40,201 nt of DNA from Pseudomonas sp. (GCF_030690725.1 NZ_JAUYGD010000078.1:1-40201), one strand, 5' to 3'. Shown: positions 22,585-32,030, counted from the first letter of the stretch. Program-made: numbers and translations. Notes: generated by a model not told the origin, from the sequence alone.

Positions 22585-23676
22585 TCACAGCTGTGGCAGC
22601 ACCGGCGTGCTGACCCGCACATCGGCATTCTGCGCGCGGTGGCGCAGCAGATGGTCCATCAGCACGATGGCCATCATCGCCTCGGCGATTGGCGTAGCGC
22701 GAATGCCTACGCACGGGTCGTGACGGCCCTTGGTGATGATATCCACCGGGTTGCCGTGAATATCAATCGAACGCCCCGGCGTAGTAATGCTTGAGGTCGG
22801 CTTGAGCGCCAGATGCGCAACAATCGGCTGGCCACTGGAGATACCGCCAAGGATGCCGCCAGCGTTATTCGAGAGAAAACCCTCTGGAGTCATCTCGTCA
22901 CGGTGCTCGGTGCCGCGCTGCGCCACACTGTCGAAACCCGCGCCGATTTCCACGCCCTTAACCGCGTTGATGCTCATCAACGCATGGGCCAGTTCAGCGT
23001 CAAGACGGTCGAAAATCGGCTCGCCCAAACCCGGCATCACGCCCTCGGCAACCACGGTGATCTTCGCCCCAACCGAATCCTGATCACGACGCAGCTGGTC
23101 CATATAGGCTTCCAGCTCCGGCACCTTGTCCGGGTCGGGGCTGAAGAAGGCATTTTGCTCGACCGATTCCCAGCTTTTGAACGGGATTTCAATCGGCCCC
23201 AGCTGGCTCATATAGCCGCGAATCACGATGCCCTGAGTCGCCAGGTACTTCTTGGCGATGGCGCCGGCGGCCACGCGCATGGCAGTCTCGCGCGCCGAGC
23301 TGCGGCCACCGCCACGGTAGTCACGCACGCCGTACTTGTGGTGATAGGTGTAATCGGCGTGGGCCGGACGGAAGGAATCCTTGATCGCCGAGTAGTCCTT
23401 GGACTTCTGGTCGGTATTGCGGATCAGCAGGCCAATCGAGCAACCAGTGGTCTTGCCCTCGAAGATGCCGGCGAGGATTTCCACCTCGTCGTCTTCCTGG
23501 CGTTGCGTGGTATGCCGGCTGGTGCCTGGTTTGCGCCGATCGAGGTCGCGCTGCAGGTCTTGCAGGCTAATCTCCAACCCCGGCGGGCAGCCATCTACAA
23601 TGGCGACCAACGCCGGGCCATGGCTTTCGCCAGCGGTGGTGACAGTGAACAGCTTGCCGTAGGTATTGCCGGACAT
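22585..23676 (-). CDS. aroC: Chorismate synthase
   Basis: A 363-aa enzyme of the shikimate pathway that converts 5-enolpyruvylshikimate 3-phosphate to chorismate with reduced FMN. All family signatures are visible: GESHGPALVAIVDGCPPG near the N-terminus, GGRSSARETA in the middle and RHDPCVGIRATPIAEAM near the C-terminus. The start ATG 23676 (MSGNTYGK) is preferred over two upstream codons because it fits the family and has GGAG 10 bases upstream. The MFS gene follows. Confidence 0.96.
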   Translation of the reverse strand: MSGNTYGKLFTVTTAGESHGPALVAIVDGCPPGLEISLQDLQRDLDRRKPGTSRHTTQRQEDDEVEILAGIFEGKTTGCSIGLLIRNTDQKSKDYSAIKDSFRPAHADYTYHHKYGVRDYRGGGRSSARETAMRVAAGAIAKKYLATQGIVIRGYMSQLGPIEIPFKSWESVEQNAFFSPDPDKVPELEAYMDQLRRDQDSVGAKITVVAEGVMPGLGEPIFDRLDAELAHALMSINAVKGVEIGAGFDSVAQRGTEHRDEMTPEGFLSNNAGGILGGISSGQPIVAHLALKPTSSITTPGRSIDIHGNPVDIITKGRHDPCVGIRATPIAEAMMAIVLMDHLLRHRAQNADVRVSTPVLPQL

Positions 23677-23838
23677 GTGCAAAACGCTCCGCGAAAATCA
23701 GCTCCGAGGCTACGCCAGCCGGCGCAAAACCCCACTTGAGTAAAGGCGGCGAGTATACCCGTGGCGTCCGTACAGATCATCCTCGAACCTTCAGGGCGGA
23801 TAAACGTCCAATTGGCTCACCCCAGGCAGTTCCTATCC

Positions 23839-24834
23839 ATGACCCGAGTTCTTCTGTTGCCGCTTCTTCTCTGCAGCGCCCTGCTCCACCCCCCAGCGAC
23901 TGCCGCCTCCCACAACACCGCACACAGCAGCGTGCAACGTGCGCTGCAGCTACAGACCGCGCAGGGCACGCTGCATGGCACGCTACTCAAGCCCAGCAGC
24001 ACCACACCGGTTGCCGTCGCCCTGCTGATTGCCGGCTCCGGCCCCACCGACCGTGACGGCAACAACCCCGAAGGTGGCCAGAGCGACAGCTTCAAGCGCC
24101 TGGCTCAAAGTCTGGCCAAACAGGGCATCGCCAGCCTGCGTTACGACAAACGCGGCGTGGCCGCCAGCCGCGCGGCCACGCCAGATGAACGCGAGCTCAG
24201 TGTCGAGAGTTATGTCAGCGATGCGGTGGGCTGGGCACAGCTGCTCAAGGCCAACCCGGCGTTTGACCGGCTGATTCTGATCGGCCACAGCGAAGGCGCG
24301 TTGATTGCCAGCCTAGCCGCCGAACAGGCCCAGGCCGATGCCCTGGTGGCAATTGCCGGCAGCTCACGGCCGGTTGATCAGCTGCTGCGCGAGCAGCTGG
24401 CCGCACGCCTGCCGCCGCATCTGTTGGCGCAGAGCAATCAAGTGCTCGACCGCCTGCTGGCTGGGCAATTCAGCCCACAGGTGCCCAAACAGTTGCAGGT
24501 GCTGTTTCGCCCCAGCGTGCAGCCCTATTTGATCTCGCTGCTGCGGCAGAACCCAGGCCAAGCCTTTGCCCGCCTGCAGATCCCGGCGCTGATCGTGCAA
24601 GGCAGCCACGACATCCAGGTCAGCGTCGCCGATGCCCAGGCGCTGCAAGCGGCCAAGCCGGATGCCGAGCTGCTGATCATCCCCGGCATGAACCATATGC
24701 TGCGCATCAGCGCGCTGGATTTAACCGCGCAACTGGCCAGCTATGACAATCCTCGGCTACCGTTGGCACAAGGGCTGGGCGAGCAGATCGCCCAGTTTAT
24801 CCAACGCAGCGGCAAAAAGCCGGCCTCCAGTTAG
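23839..24834 (+). CDS. Exported alpha/beta hydrolase
   Basis: A 331-aa protein. The signal peptide is about residues 1-22 (MTRVLLLPLLLCSALLHPPA). Catalytic residues are Ser in IGHSEGA, Asp in VQGSHDIQV and His in GMNHML, and the AGSGPTDRDGNNPEG loop is typical of this esterase group (Hydrolase_4/COG1073-like). It is probably a periplasmic esterase with unknown substrate. The start was chosen at ATG 23839 because it opens the signal peptide; the upstream frame to 23761 is not protein-like. It is divergent from aroC, matching the PA1680 position as I remember it. Confidence 0.85.
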   Translation: MTRVLLLPLLLCSALLHPPATAASHNTAHSSVQRALQLQTAQGTLHGTLLKPSSTTPVAVALLIAGSGPTDRDGNNPEGGQSDSFKRLAQSLAKQGIASLRYDKRGVAASRAATPDERELSVESYVSDAVGWAQLLKANPAFDRLILIGHSEGALIASLAAEQAQADALVAIAGSSRPVDQLLREQLAARLPPHLLAQSNQVLDRLLAGQFSPQVPKQLQVLFRPSVQPYLISLLRQNPGQAFARLQIPALIVQGSHDIQVSVADAQALQAAKPDAELLIIPGMNHMLRISALDLTAQLASYDNPRLPLAQGLGEQIAQFIQRSGKKPASS

Positions 24835-24898
24835 CCGAGCAGCGGCCGATAAGCGCATCAGACGACACCTGAAGATGTCGCGCACAGGATTGCCGTGT

Positions 24899-25690
24899 AT
24901 GACCGACAGCCCAGAACCACAAACCGATACCGACGCCGCCGCGCAGGAAGTCGTCGAGCAAGCCCATCCCTGGGCCGAGCTTGCCCCCGAGCACTTCAGC
25001 TTGTTACGCCTTGCCGCCCTGCCCACCGACCGCCACACCGGCGCGCGGCCCTTGCGCTTTATCCAGCTCGGCCGCGTCGAGCGCCTGGGCAAACAGCACA
25101 GCCTGCTGCGCCTAACCTTGCAGCTGCCCGGCCAACGCGTGCGCAAAGAGCAGAACATCTTCGAAGTCTGGGCCAACCATGAGCAGCGCACGCTCAGCTT
25201 CGGCCCCGACAGCGGCCTGCAGGTACAGCCGGAAAACCGTGGTCTGGGGCGTTTTATGCTGGCCCAGGGGATTAGCTGGGCACGCCAGCACTACGCCCAC
25301 TATCAAGTGGCAAACACCATCCTGCCGAGCAAAGACGCCTTCAGCGATGAAGCGCGCGCCCGACGCGACCACTGCCTGCAAGCCCAGGGCTTTGTGGTCG
25401 AATACCTCGACCCGCTGAAGATCAAGGCCCAGTGCGGCGCGCCCCGGGTCAGCTCGCTGCATGGTGACTGGCATACGGAAAAGTTGCAGATCGTCGAACT
25501 GCTGGACGCCGCCAACATGCTGCAACAGGCCGATCAAAGCCTGCGCGAGCTGGAAGTGAAGGTGCGCAAGCTGGAAGAGCGTATCGAAGTGTTCAAACGC
25601 GAAGACGGCGGCTTGCGCTTTACCATCACCTGTCTGGTGGCCTTCTGCGTGTTTCAGGCGGGGCTGCTGATATGGATTGCCACGCGCTAG
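24899..25690 (+). CDS. Conserved protein with coiled coil and C-terminal membrane anchor
   Basis: A 263-aa protein of unknown function. The N-terminal 35 residues are acidic and probably disordered. The middle (about 50-190) has a RGLGRFMLAQGISWARQ ... ARARRDHCLQAQGFVVE pattern that recalls a GNAT acetyltransferase, but this is weak. A coiled coil (about 200-236, LRELEVKVRKLEERIEVFK) and one transmembrane helix (about 240-260) close the protein, giving a tail-anchored layout facing the cytoplasm. ATG 24899 was chosen over ATG 24874 on spacing from CAGGAT. It corresponds in position to PA1679 of P. aeruginosa (memory). Confidence 0.7.
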   Translation: MTDSPEPQTDTDAAAQEVVEQAHPWAELAPEHFSLLRLAALPTDRHTGARPLRFIQLGRVERLGKQHSLLRLTLQLPGQRVRKEQNIFEVWANHEQRTLSFGPDSGLQVQPENRGLGRFMLAQGISWARQHYAHYQVANTILPSKDAFSDEARARRDHCLQAQGFVVEYLDPLKIKAQCGAPRVSSLHGDWHTEKLQIVELLDAANMLQQADQSLRELEVKVRKLEERIEVFKREDGGLRFTITCLVAFCVFQAGLLIWIATR

Positions 25691-25696
25691 CAGCTC

Positions 25697-25824
25697 CGTT
25701 GAAAACTACCTGCGTTGCCGATACGGCGTTAAAAGTAGGCTCAGAATGCTCATTTACAGCTCGTAAACTCCGCCTCTTCGCCTACTTTTGCCTTGTCTCG
25801 GCTGCCTCGCTGACGTTTTCAGCG
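25697..25824. repeat. MITE-like hairpin-cored element, copy B
   Basis: Perfect 10-bp arms AAAAGTAGGC (25731-25740) and GCCTACTTTT (25780-25789) enclose an inner TTTAC/GTAAA hairpin. The outer ends carry a short TGAAAAC inverted match. In inverted orientation the core aligns almost base by base with copy A at 11776-11916, including CAAGGCAAAA, GCGGAGT, TGAGCATT and TTTTAACGC. It fills the gap between two convergent genes, 6 and 5 bases from their stop codons, so it is well placed to be a bidirectional terminator. Confidence 0.7.
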
Positions 25825-25829
25825 GGCTG

Positions 25830-26663
25830 CTAAGAAATGGCGCGGGCCTGGCGATACTGCCCTGGCGCCACGCCGTAGGCCTGCTTGAACTGCCGGCTGA
25901 GATGACTCTGGTCAGCAAAGCCCAATTGCATCGCCACACTCAGCGGCGCACAGCCATTTCTTAATAACGCCCGAGCCTGCTCCAGGCGGCGCTGCATCAA
26001 CCAGCTATGCGGCGGCAGGCCGGTGGCGCGGCGAAACACTCGCGCGAAATGAAACGGCGACAAGCCCACCGCCTGCGCCAGTTGTTCCAGTGACGGCGGC
26101 GCCGCCAGCTGGCTGCTGAGCAATTCCTTGGCGCGGCTGACGGCACGCGGTTCATCACCCGGCGCCAGGCCCTCAGGCAAACGCGCGTGGCGCTGAAACA
26201 GCAGCAGAATCGCCTCACGCCAGGCGGTTTGCAGCTGCAGCGCCGAGGCCTGGCTGTCCAGCAATTGGTGCAGATTGCCGAATTGGCGATGCAGCTGTGG
26301 GTCATGCAACACGCTCAGGGCGAATGACGGCATGCCCTGCTGACCCAATTCCAGCTCGGCCAATACACCGCACACCTGCGCGTTGTCCGGGTAGAAGCCG
26401 CGGTAGTGCCAGCCCTGGTCATGGGCCTTGGAGCCGGTGTGCAGCTCATCCGGGTTGATCAGCACCATGCTGCCGGCCGGCGCCAGGTGCTCGCTGCCAC
26501 GGTGGCGAAAGCGCTGGGCACCCTCCTCGATCACCGTGAAAACAAAGCCTTCGTGCACATGGGGCGAAAAGCGCTGCTCGATATAGTGCGCGTGCAGCAG
26601 CTCAATACCGCCCAGCTCGCGCGCCTGCCAGAATCGTGTCTGTTCGCCACCCGCCTGCGCCAT
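25830..26663 (-). CDS. AraC-family regulator with cupin sensor
   Basis: A 277-aa protein with an N-terminal AraC-type cupin domain (about 15-110; HVHEGFVFTVIEEG, LINPDELHTG) and a C-terminal double helix-turn-helix (about 180-275; LAQAVGLSPFHFARVFRRATG, VAMQLGFADQSHLSRQFKQAYG). The cupin His residues are those that often bind a small ligand or metal. It begins 3 bases after the stop of the GNAT gene, so the two form an operon. The regulated genes are unknown; from memory this pair resembles PA3269-PA3270. Confidence 0.87.
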   Translation of the reverse strand: MAQAGGEQTRFWQARELGGIELLHAHYIEQRFSPHVHEGFVFTVIEEGAQRFRHRGSEHLAPAGSMVLINPDELHTGSKAHDQGWHYRGFYPDNAQVCGVLAELELGQQGMPSFALSVLHDPQLHRQFGNLHQLLDSQASALQLQTAWREAILLLFQRHARLPEGLAPGDEPRAVSRAKELLSSQLAAPPSLEQLAQAVGLSPFHFARVFRRATGLPPHSWLMQRRLEQARALLRNGCAPLSVAMQLGFADQSHLSRQFKQAYGVAPGQYRQARAIS

Positions 26664-26666
26664 GCC

Positions 26667-27236
26667 TTAACCGCTGAAACGCGCCTCCAGCTGCTGCTTG
26701 ATGGTCGGCCAATCATGGTCGGTGATGCTGTACAGCACGCTGTCGTCCAGACGGCCATCGGCCAGGCGGCGGTGATTGCGCAACACACCTTCACGCTGCG
26801 CGCCGAGCTTTTCGATGGCGCGTTGCGAGCGCAGGTTGCTGGCAGCTGTTTTCAGCTGCACACGGACCAGCCCCCAGTGCTCGAAAGCATGCTTGAGCAT
26901 CAGGTACTTGATGGTGCTGTTAAGGCCCGTGCCGTGCTGGCTGCGGTCCAGCCAGGTCCAGCCGATCTCTGCCGCCGGCAAGGTATTCATAAAGTCGCCG
27001 AAACGGGTGGTGCCCACCAACTGCTCGCCCAGGCGAATGACAAAGGGCAAGGCCCGCCCTTCACGCTGTTCGAGCAAGCCCTGGCGATACCAGTCAAGGC
27101 GCTGGCTGCCACTCATATAGATCAACTCCTGGCGATTGGCTTCGGCCAGACTGATCAGGGCGGGAATATCGGCGTCGACCATTGGCTCGATGCGCAATCC
27201 ACCACGTTGCAGGGTAATCAGTTGCGGCTTGAACAT
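26667..27236 (-). CDS. GNAT-family N-acetyltransferase (RimJ/RimL-like)
   Basis: A 189-aa acetyl-CoA-dependent transferase. The RimJ-like pattern is visible: IGWTWLDRSQHGTGLNSTIKYLMLKHAFE (acetyl-CoA binding loop) and VRVQLKTAASNLRSQRAIEKLGAQREGVLRNH near the C-terminus. Target unknown. The ATG 27236 has a strong SD (GGAGGG, 5 bases upstream); 48 further codons upstream in frame are not protein-like. It is the first gene of a leftward pair with the AraC regulator and is divergent from the sensor kinase. Confidence 0.87.
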   Translation of the reverse strand: MFKPQLITLQRGGLRIEPMVDADIPALISLAEANRQELIYMSGSQRLDWYRQGLLEQREGRALPFVIRLGEQLVGTTRFGDFMNTLPAAEIGWTWLDRSQHGTGLNSTIKYLMLKHAFEHWGLVRVQLKTAASNLRSQRAIEKLGAQREGVLRNHRRLADGRLDDSVLYSITDHDWPTIKQQLEARFSG

Positions 27237-27463
27237 AGGGTCCCTCCTCGGACAGAGTCGCAGGCGCGACACGCTAACAGGGCCGGCAAGTGTGCACAAT
27301 CCACAACAGCAACATGTTCTACGCCAGTGCGACCTTGGTCGTGCCTGACGCACCGTGACTTTGCTGCGAGACTGGGACAAATCATATGCAGTAGGCTCTG
27401 GGCAGCCGCTGCGCTGCCAGATATGACCCCGGCAGCCCCCTATAGTTTGTTTTCGGAGTTTGC

Positions 27464-30400
27464 ATGACCCTGTCTAGCGGGCTGATCGCCGCGGTTGCGC
27501 TGATTTACATGGCCATTCTGTTCGCCATCGCCTTCTACGGCGACCGCCGCGCCGCGCCCATGCCGCCGAAGATCCGCGCTTGGGTCTACAGCCTGTCACT
27601 GGCGGTGTACTGCACCAGCTGGACGTTTTTCGGCGCGGTGGGCCAGGCCGCCGAACAGCTCTGGTCATTTCTGCCGATCTACCTCGGGCCAATCATCATT
27701 CTGGTCTTCGCGCCCTGGGTGCTGCAGAAGATGGTGATGATCAGCAAGCAGGAAAACATCACCTCGATTGCCGACTTTATCGCCGCCCGCTACGGCAAAT
27801 CCCAGGCCCTGGCGGTGGTGGTAGCGCTGGTTTGCCTGGTTGGCGTATTGCCCTATATCGCCCTGCAGCTCAAAGGCATCGTGCTCGGGGTCAACCTGCT
27901 CAGCGGGGCCGGCGCGGGGGCCAATGGCACCGGCGCCCAGGACACCGCGCTGATCGTCTCGCTGGTGCTGGCCCTGTTCACAATATTGTTCGGCACGCGC
28001 AATCTGGATGTCACCGAACACCACCGCGGCATGGTTCTGGCGATTGCCTTCGAGTCGCTGGTCAAGCTGCTGGCCTTCCTCGCCGTCGGCGCATTTGTCA
28101 CCTACGGCCTGTACAACGGTTTTGCCGATCTGTTCAGCCAGGCCAAGGCCAGCGCCGAGCTGGAGGGTTTCTGGGCAGAAACGTTGAACTGGCCAGCGAT
28201 GATGACCCAGACGGGCCTGGCGATGATCGCCATCATCGCCCTGCCACGGCAGTTCCATGTGACGGTGGTGGAAAACATCGAGCCCAAGGACCTGCGCCTG
28301 GCGCGCTGGGTGTTCCCCGCCTACCTGGTCCTCGCCGCCTTGTTTGTGGTGCCCATCGCCCTGGCCGGACAGATGCTGCTGCCGGCCGGCATCACCCCGG
28401 ATTCCTTTGTGATCAGCCTACCGCTGGCCGAAGCCCATCCTGCGCTGGCCATGCTGGCCTTTATCGGTGGCGCATCGGCGGCCACCGGCATGGTGATTGT
28501 CGCCTCGGTGGCGCTGTCGACGATGATTTCCAACGATATGCTGCTGCCCTGGCTGCTGCGCCGGCAAAACACCGAACGGCCCTTCGAGGCCTTCCGCCAC
28601 TGGATGCTCACCGCACGCCGGGTGAGCATCGTGCTGATCCTGCTGCTGGCCTATGTGTGCTATCGCCTGCTTGGCTCCAACGCCAGCCTCGCGACCATCG
28701 GCCAGGTCTCCTTCGCGGCCATCGGCCAGCTGGCCCCGGCGATGTTCGGCGCGCTGGTGTGGAAGCAGGCCAATCGCCAGGGCGTGTTTGCCGGGCTGTT
28801 CTTTGGCGCGCTGATCTGGTTCTACACCCTGGTCATGCCGCTGGTGGCGCGCGGCCTGGGCTGGCCGGCGGATGCCTTGCCGGGCGTGCAAACCTTGCTG
28901 TACGGGCCGATAGGTTTTCAGGTCGACCCGCTGACCCGTGGTGTGGTGCTGTCGCTGGCCGGCAACTTCCTGTTGTTTGCCTGGGTCTCCTACTTCTCCC
29001 GCACGCGGGTGGCCGAACATTGGCAGGCCGGGCGCTTTATCGGCCATGACCTGGGCAACAAACCAAGCAACCGCAGCATGCTCGCGGTGCAGGTCGGCGA
29101 CCTGTTGCTGCTGGCCAACCGCTTTGTCGGGGAAGACCGCGCGCGGCAGAGCTTTATGCGTTTCGCCTATCGCCAGGGCAAGGGCTTTGACCCCAACCAG
29201 ACCGCCAACAGTGAATGGATCGCCCACACCGAACGCCTGCTGGCCGGTGTGCTCGGTGCCTCATCGACCCGCGCGGTGGTCAAGGCGGCCATCGAAGGCC
29301 GCGAGATGCAGGTCGAGGATGTGGTGCGCATCGTCGACGAAGCCTCGGAAGTGCTGCAGTTCAACCGTGCGCTGCTACAAGGCGCCATCGAGAACATTAC
29401 CCAGGGCATCAGCGTGGTCGACCAGTCGCTGCGCCTGGTGGCCTGGAACCACCGTTACATTGAGCTATTCAACTACCCCGACGGCCAGGTCTATGTCGGT
29501 CGACCGGTGGCCGAGCTGATTCGCTTCAACGCCGAACGCGGCCTGCTCGGCGGCGGCGATATCGAGGAGCACGTCAGCAAGCGCCTGTACTGGATGCGCC
29601 AGGGCACAGCGCACACCTCCGAGCGGCTGTTCCCCAACGGCCGGGTGATCGAGCTGATCGGCAACCCCATGCCCGGCGGCGGTTTTGTTATGAGCTTTAC
29701 CGACATCACCGAATTCCGCGAAGCCGAGCGCGCGCTCAAGGACGCCAACGAAGGCCTGGAACAACGAGTCAGCGAGCGCACCCAGGAGCTGTCGCAACTG
29801 AACCAGGCGCTGACTGAGGCCAAGGGCGTGGCGGAAGCGGCTAACCAATCAAAAACCCGCTTTCTCACCGCCGTCAGCCATGACCTGATGCAGCCGTTAA
29901 ACGCCGCGCGGCTGTTCTCCGCCGCCCTGTCCCACCAGGACGATGCCCTGCCCGCCGACGCCCGCGAGCTGGTGCGCCATTTGGACAGCTCGCTGCGCTC
30001 GGCCGAAGACCTGATCAGCGACCTGCTGGATATCTCGCGCCTGGAAAACGGCCGCATCACCCCGGATCGCCACGCCTTTGTGCTGAACAACCTGTTCGAC
30101 ACCCTCGGCGCGGAATTCAAGGTGCTGGCCGCCGAACACGGCGTGGACTTCCGCCTGCGCGGTAGCCGCCTGCGGGTCGACAGCGACATCAAATTGCTGC
30201 GGCGCATTCTGCAGAACTTCCTGACCAACGCCTTCCGCTACGCCAAGGGCCGCGTACTGCTCGGCGTACGCCGCAACGGCCAGCAGCTGCGTTTGGAAGT
30301 ATGGGATCGCGGCCCGGGAATACCGGAAGACAAACGCAAGGTAATTTTCGAGGAGTTCAAGCGCCTGGACAGCCACCAGACCCGCGCCGAAAAAGGCCTG

Positions 30401-30940
30401 GGCCTGGGCCTGGCGATTGCCGATGGCCTGTGCCGGGTGCTCGGCCACCAGCTGGAAGTGCGCTCCTGGCCGGGCAAGGGCAGCGTATTCAGCGTCACCA
30501 TCCCCCTGGCCTTACACGCCGAACCACCCGTGCTGCTCAACCAGCCCGAGCACAACGGCGAGGCGCTGGCCGGCATTCAGGTGCTGTGCATCGACAACGA
30601 GGACAGCATCCTCGCCGGTATGCACAGCCTGCTGTCACGCTGGGGTTGTCAGGTCTGGACGGCGCGCAATCGTCTGGAGTGCGAACACCTGCTGAATGAA
30701 AACGTGCGGCCGCAGCTGGCGCTGGTGGACTTTCACCTGGATGACGGCGAAACCGGCACCGAACTGATGGCCTGGCTGCGCACGCGCCTGGGCGAGCCGC
30801 TACCAGGCGTGGTGATCAGTGCCGACGGCCGCCCCGAGCTGATCGCTCAGGTGCATGCCGCCGGCCTGGATTTTCTGCCCAAACCGGTCAAGCCGGCCGC
30901 TTTGCGCGCCTTGCTGAGCCGGCATCTAGTGCTGCGCTAA
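27464..30940 (+). CDS. mxtR: Hybrid sensor histidine kinase with solute-symporter domain (CrbS/MxtR type)
   Basis: A 1158-aa inner-membrane protein. Order of domains: a sodium/solute-symporter-like domain of about 13 spans (1-520), a linker, a PAS domain (about 631-750), a short coiled coil, HisKA with phosphorylatable His806 in VSHDLMQPLN, an HATPase domain (N box near 911, GPGIPED near 948, GLGLGLAI near 978), and a C-terminal receiver (about 1040-1155) with phospho-acceptor Asp1089 in LALVDFHLDDG. This layout and length match CrbS/MxtR (PA3271 from memory), which with its response regulator controls acetate use. No cognate regulator gene lies here. The SD is CGGAG; the ATG is 27464. Confidence 0.8.
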   Translation: MTLSSGLIAAVALIYMAILFAIAFYGDRRAAPMPPKIRAWVYSLSLAVYCTSWTFFGAVGQAAEQLWSFLPIYLGPIIILVFAPWVLQKMVMISKQENITSIADFIAARYGKSQALAVVVALVCLVGVLPYIALQLKGIVLGVNLLSGAGAGANGTGAQDTALIVSLVLALFTILFGTRNLDVTEHHRGMVLAIAFESLVKLLAFLAVGAFVTYGLYNGFADLFSQAKASAELEGFWAETLNWPAMMTQTGLAMIAIIALPRQFHVTVVENIEPKDLRLARWVFPAYLVLAALFVVPIALAGQMLLPAGITPDSFVISLPLAEAHPALAMLAFIGGASAATGMVIVASVALSTMISNDMLLPWLLRRQNTERPFEAFRHWMLTARRVSIVLILLLAYVCYRLLGSNASLATIGQVSFAAIGQLAPAMFGALVWKQANRQGVFAGLFFGALIWFYTLVMPLVARGLGWPADALPGVQTLLYGPIGFQVDPLTRGVVLSLAGNFLLFAWVSYFSRTRVAEHWQAGRFIGHDLGNKPSNRSMLAVQVGDLLLLANRFVGEDRARQSFMRFAYRQGKGFDPNQTANSEWIAHTERLLAGVLGASSTRAVVKAAIEGREMQVEDVVRIVDEASEVLQFNRALLQGAIENITQGISVVDQSLRLVAWNHRYIELFNYPDGQVYVGRPVAELIRFNAERGLLGGGDIEEHVSKRLYWMRQGTAHTSERLFPNGRVIELIGNPMPGGGFVMSFTDITEFREAERALKDANEGLEQRVSERTQELSQLNQALTEAKGVAEAANQSKTRFLTAVSHDLMQPLNAARLFSAALSHQDDALPADARELVRHLDSSLRSAEDLISDLLDISRLENGRITPDRHAFVLNNLFDTLGAEFKVLAAEHGVDFRLRGSRLRVDSDIKLLRRILQNFLTNAFRYAKGRVLLGVRRNGQQLRLEVWDRGPGIPEDKRKVIFEEFKRLDSHQTRAEKGLGLGLAIADGLCRVLGHQLEVRSWPGKGSVFSVTIPLALHAEPPVLLNQPEHNGEALAGIQVLCIDNEDSILAGMHSLLSRWGCQVWTARNRLECEHLLNENVRPQLALVDFHLDDGETGTELMAWLRTRLGEPLPGVVISADGRPELIAQVHAAGLDFLPKPVKPAALRALLSRHLVLR

Positions 30941-31873
30941 TCAGCCATTCAGGCGCTGACGAAACAGCGCCTGATGCTCGCGGCATTGCGCGGCGGCGAG
31001 CAGGAATACGCCGTGACCGCCACGCTCGAATTCCAGCCAGGTGAAGTCGACTTCCGGGTACAGCGCCTCGACGTGCACCTGGCTATTGCCGACCTCGATA
31101 ATCAGCACGCCCTTCTCGGTCAGATGATCCGCCGCCTCGGCGAGCATGCGCCGCACCAGGTCCAGGCCATCGTCACCGCAGGCCAGGCCCAGTTCAGGCT
31201 CGTGCTGGTATTCGGCCGGCATATCGGCGAAATCTTCAGCATCCACATAAGGTGGGTTGGAAACGATCAGATCGAAACGCTGCCCCGGTAACCCGGCAAA
31301 ACCATCACCCTGCACGGTGTACACCCGCTCATCCAGGCCATGGCGCTCGATATTCTGGTTGGCCACTTCCAGCGCCTCATAGGACAGATCGCCGAGCACC
31401 ACCTCGGCCTCTGGGAACTCATAAGCGCAGGCGATACCGATGCAGCCAGAGCCAGTGCACAGGTCGAGAATCCGCGCCGGCTCCAGCGCCAGCCAGGGCT
31501 CGAAGTGCTGCTCGATCAACTCGGCAATCGGTGAGCGTGGAACCAGTACACGCTCATCGACAATAAACGGCATGCCACAGAACCAGGCCTCACCCAGCAG
31601 GTAGGCGGTCGGCACGCGCTCGTCGATACGCCGTGCGAGCAAGGCGTGCAGGTGCGCATGCTCGTCGTCTTCTAGGCGGCAATCGAGGTAGCTGTCGGCA
31701 ATTTCGTAGGGCAGGTGCAGGGCGCCGAGTACCAACTGGCGGGCTTCATCCCAGGCGTTGTCGGTGCCGTGGCCGAAGAACAGCTCCTCGCCATGAAACC
31801 GACTGACCGCCCAGCGAATGTAGTCGCGCACCGTGCGCAGGCGGGTTGGGTAGGTATGTGTAGCGTCGGTCAC
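30941..31873 (-). CDS. prmB: Ribosomal protein uL3 N5-glutamine methyltransferase
   Basis: A 310-aa SAM-dependent methyltransferase. PrmB signatures are RIDERVPTAYLLGEAWFCG in the N-terminal part, the SAM-binding LDLCTGSGCIGIA and the glutamine-binding VSNPPYVD. PrmB modifies ribosomal protein L3. Its stop abuts the stop of the sensor kinase on the other strand with no gap, so transcripts overlap. In other pseudomonads it lies close to aroC. Start at ATG 31873 fits the family N-terminus (MTDATHTYPTRLRTVRDYIRW, split in the family alignment). Confidence 0.93.
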   Translation of the reverse strand: MTDATHTYPTRLRTVRDYIRWAVSRFHGEELFFGHGTDNAWDEARQLVLGALHLPYEIADSYLDCRLEDDEHAHLHALLARRIDERVPTAYLLGEAWFCGMPFIVDERVLVPRSPIAELIEQHFEPWLALEPARILDLCTGSGCIGIACAYEFPEAEVVLGDLSYEALEVANQNIERHGLDERVYTVQGDGFAGLPGQRFDLIVSNPPYVDAEDFADMPAEYQHEPELGLACGDDGLDLVRRMLAEAADHLTEKGVLIIEVGNSQVHVEALYPEVDFTWLEFERGGHGVFLLAAAQCREHQALFRQRLNG

Positions 31874-32024
31874 GGCAGCTCTCCGCAGAAAAAGTGCGCC
31901 ATTCTAACAGCCTGGCGCACCAGCCCGCGCCGGGCGCAGCGCTTGTTTAGCCGTACGACGCATCGCTGACCATAAAGGCCGCCACAGTCACAAAGTAGGC
32001 CTGCCCAAGCATCATGCGCATCAG

Positions 32025-32030
32025 TATAAT
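32025..32030 (+). promoter_or_regulatory. Possible -10 element of the NhaD-like gene
   Basis: A perfect TATAAT lies 52 bases before the ATG of the NhaD-like gene. The segment 17 bases upstream (CTGCCC) is a poor -35, so the promoter may need an activator or be weak. The match is by eye only. Confidence 0.4.
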
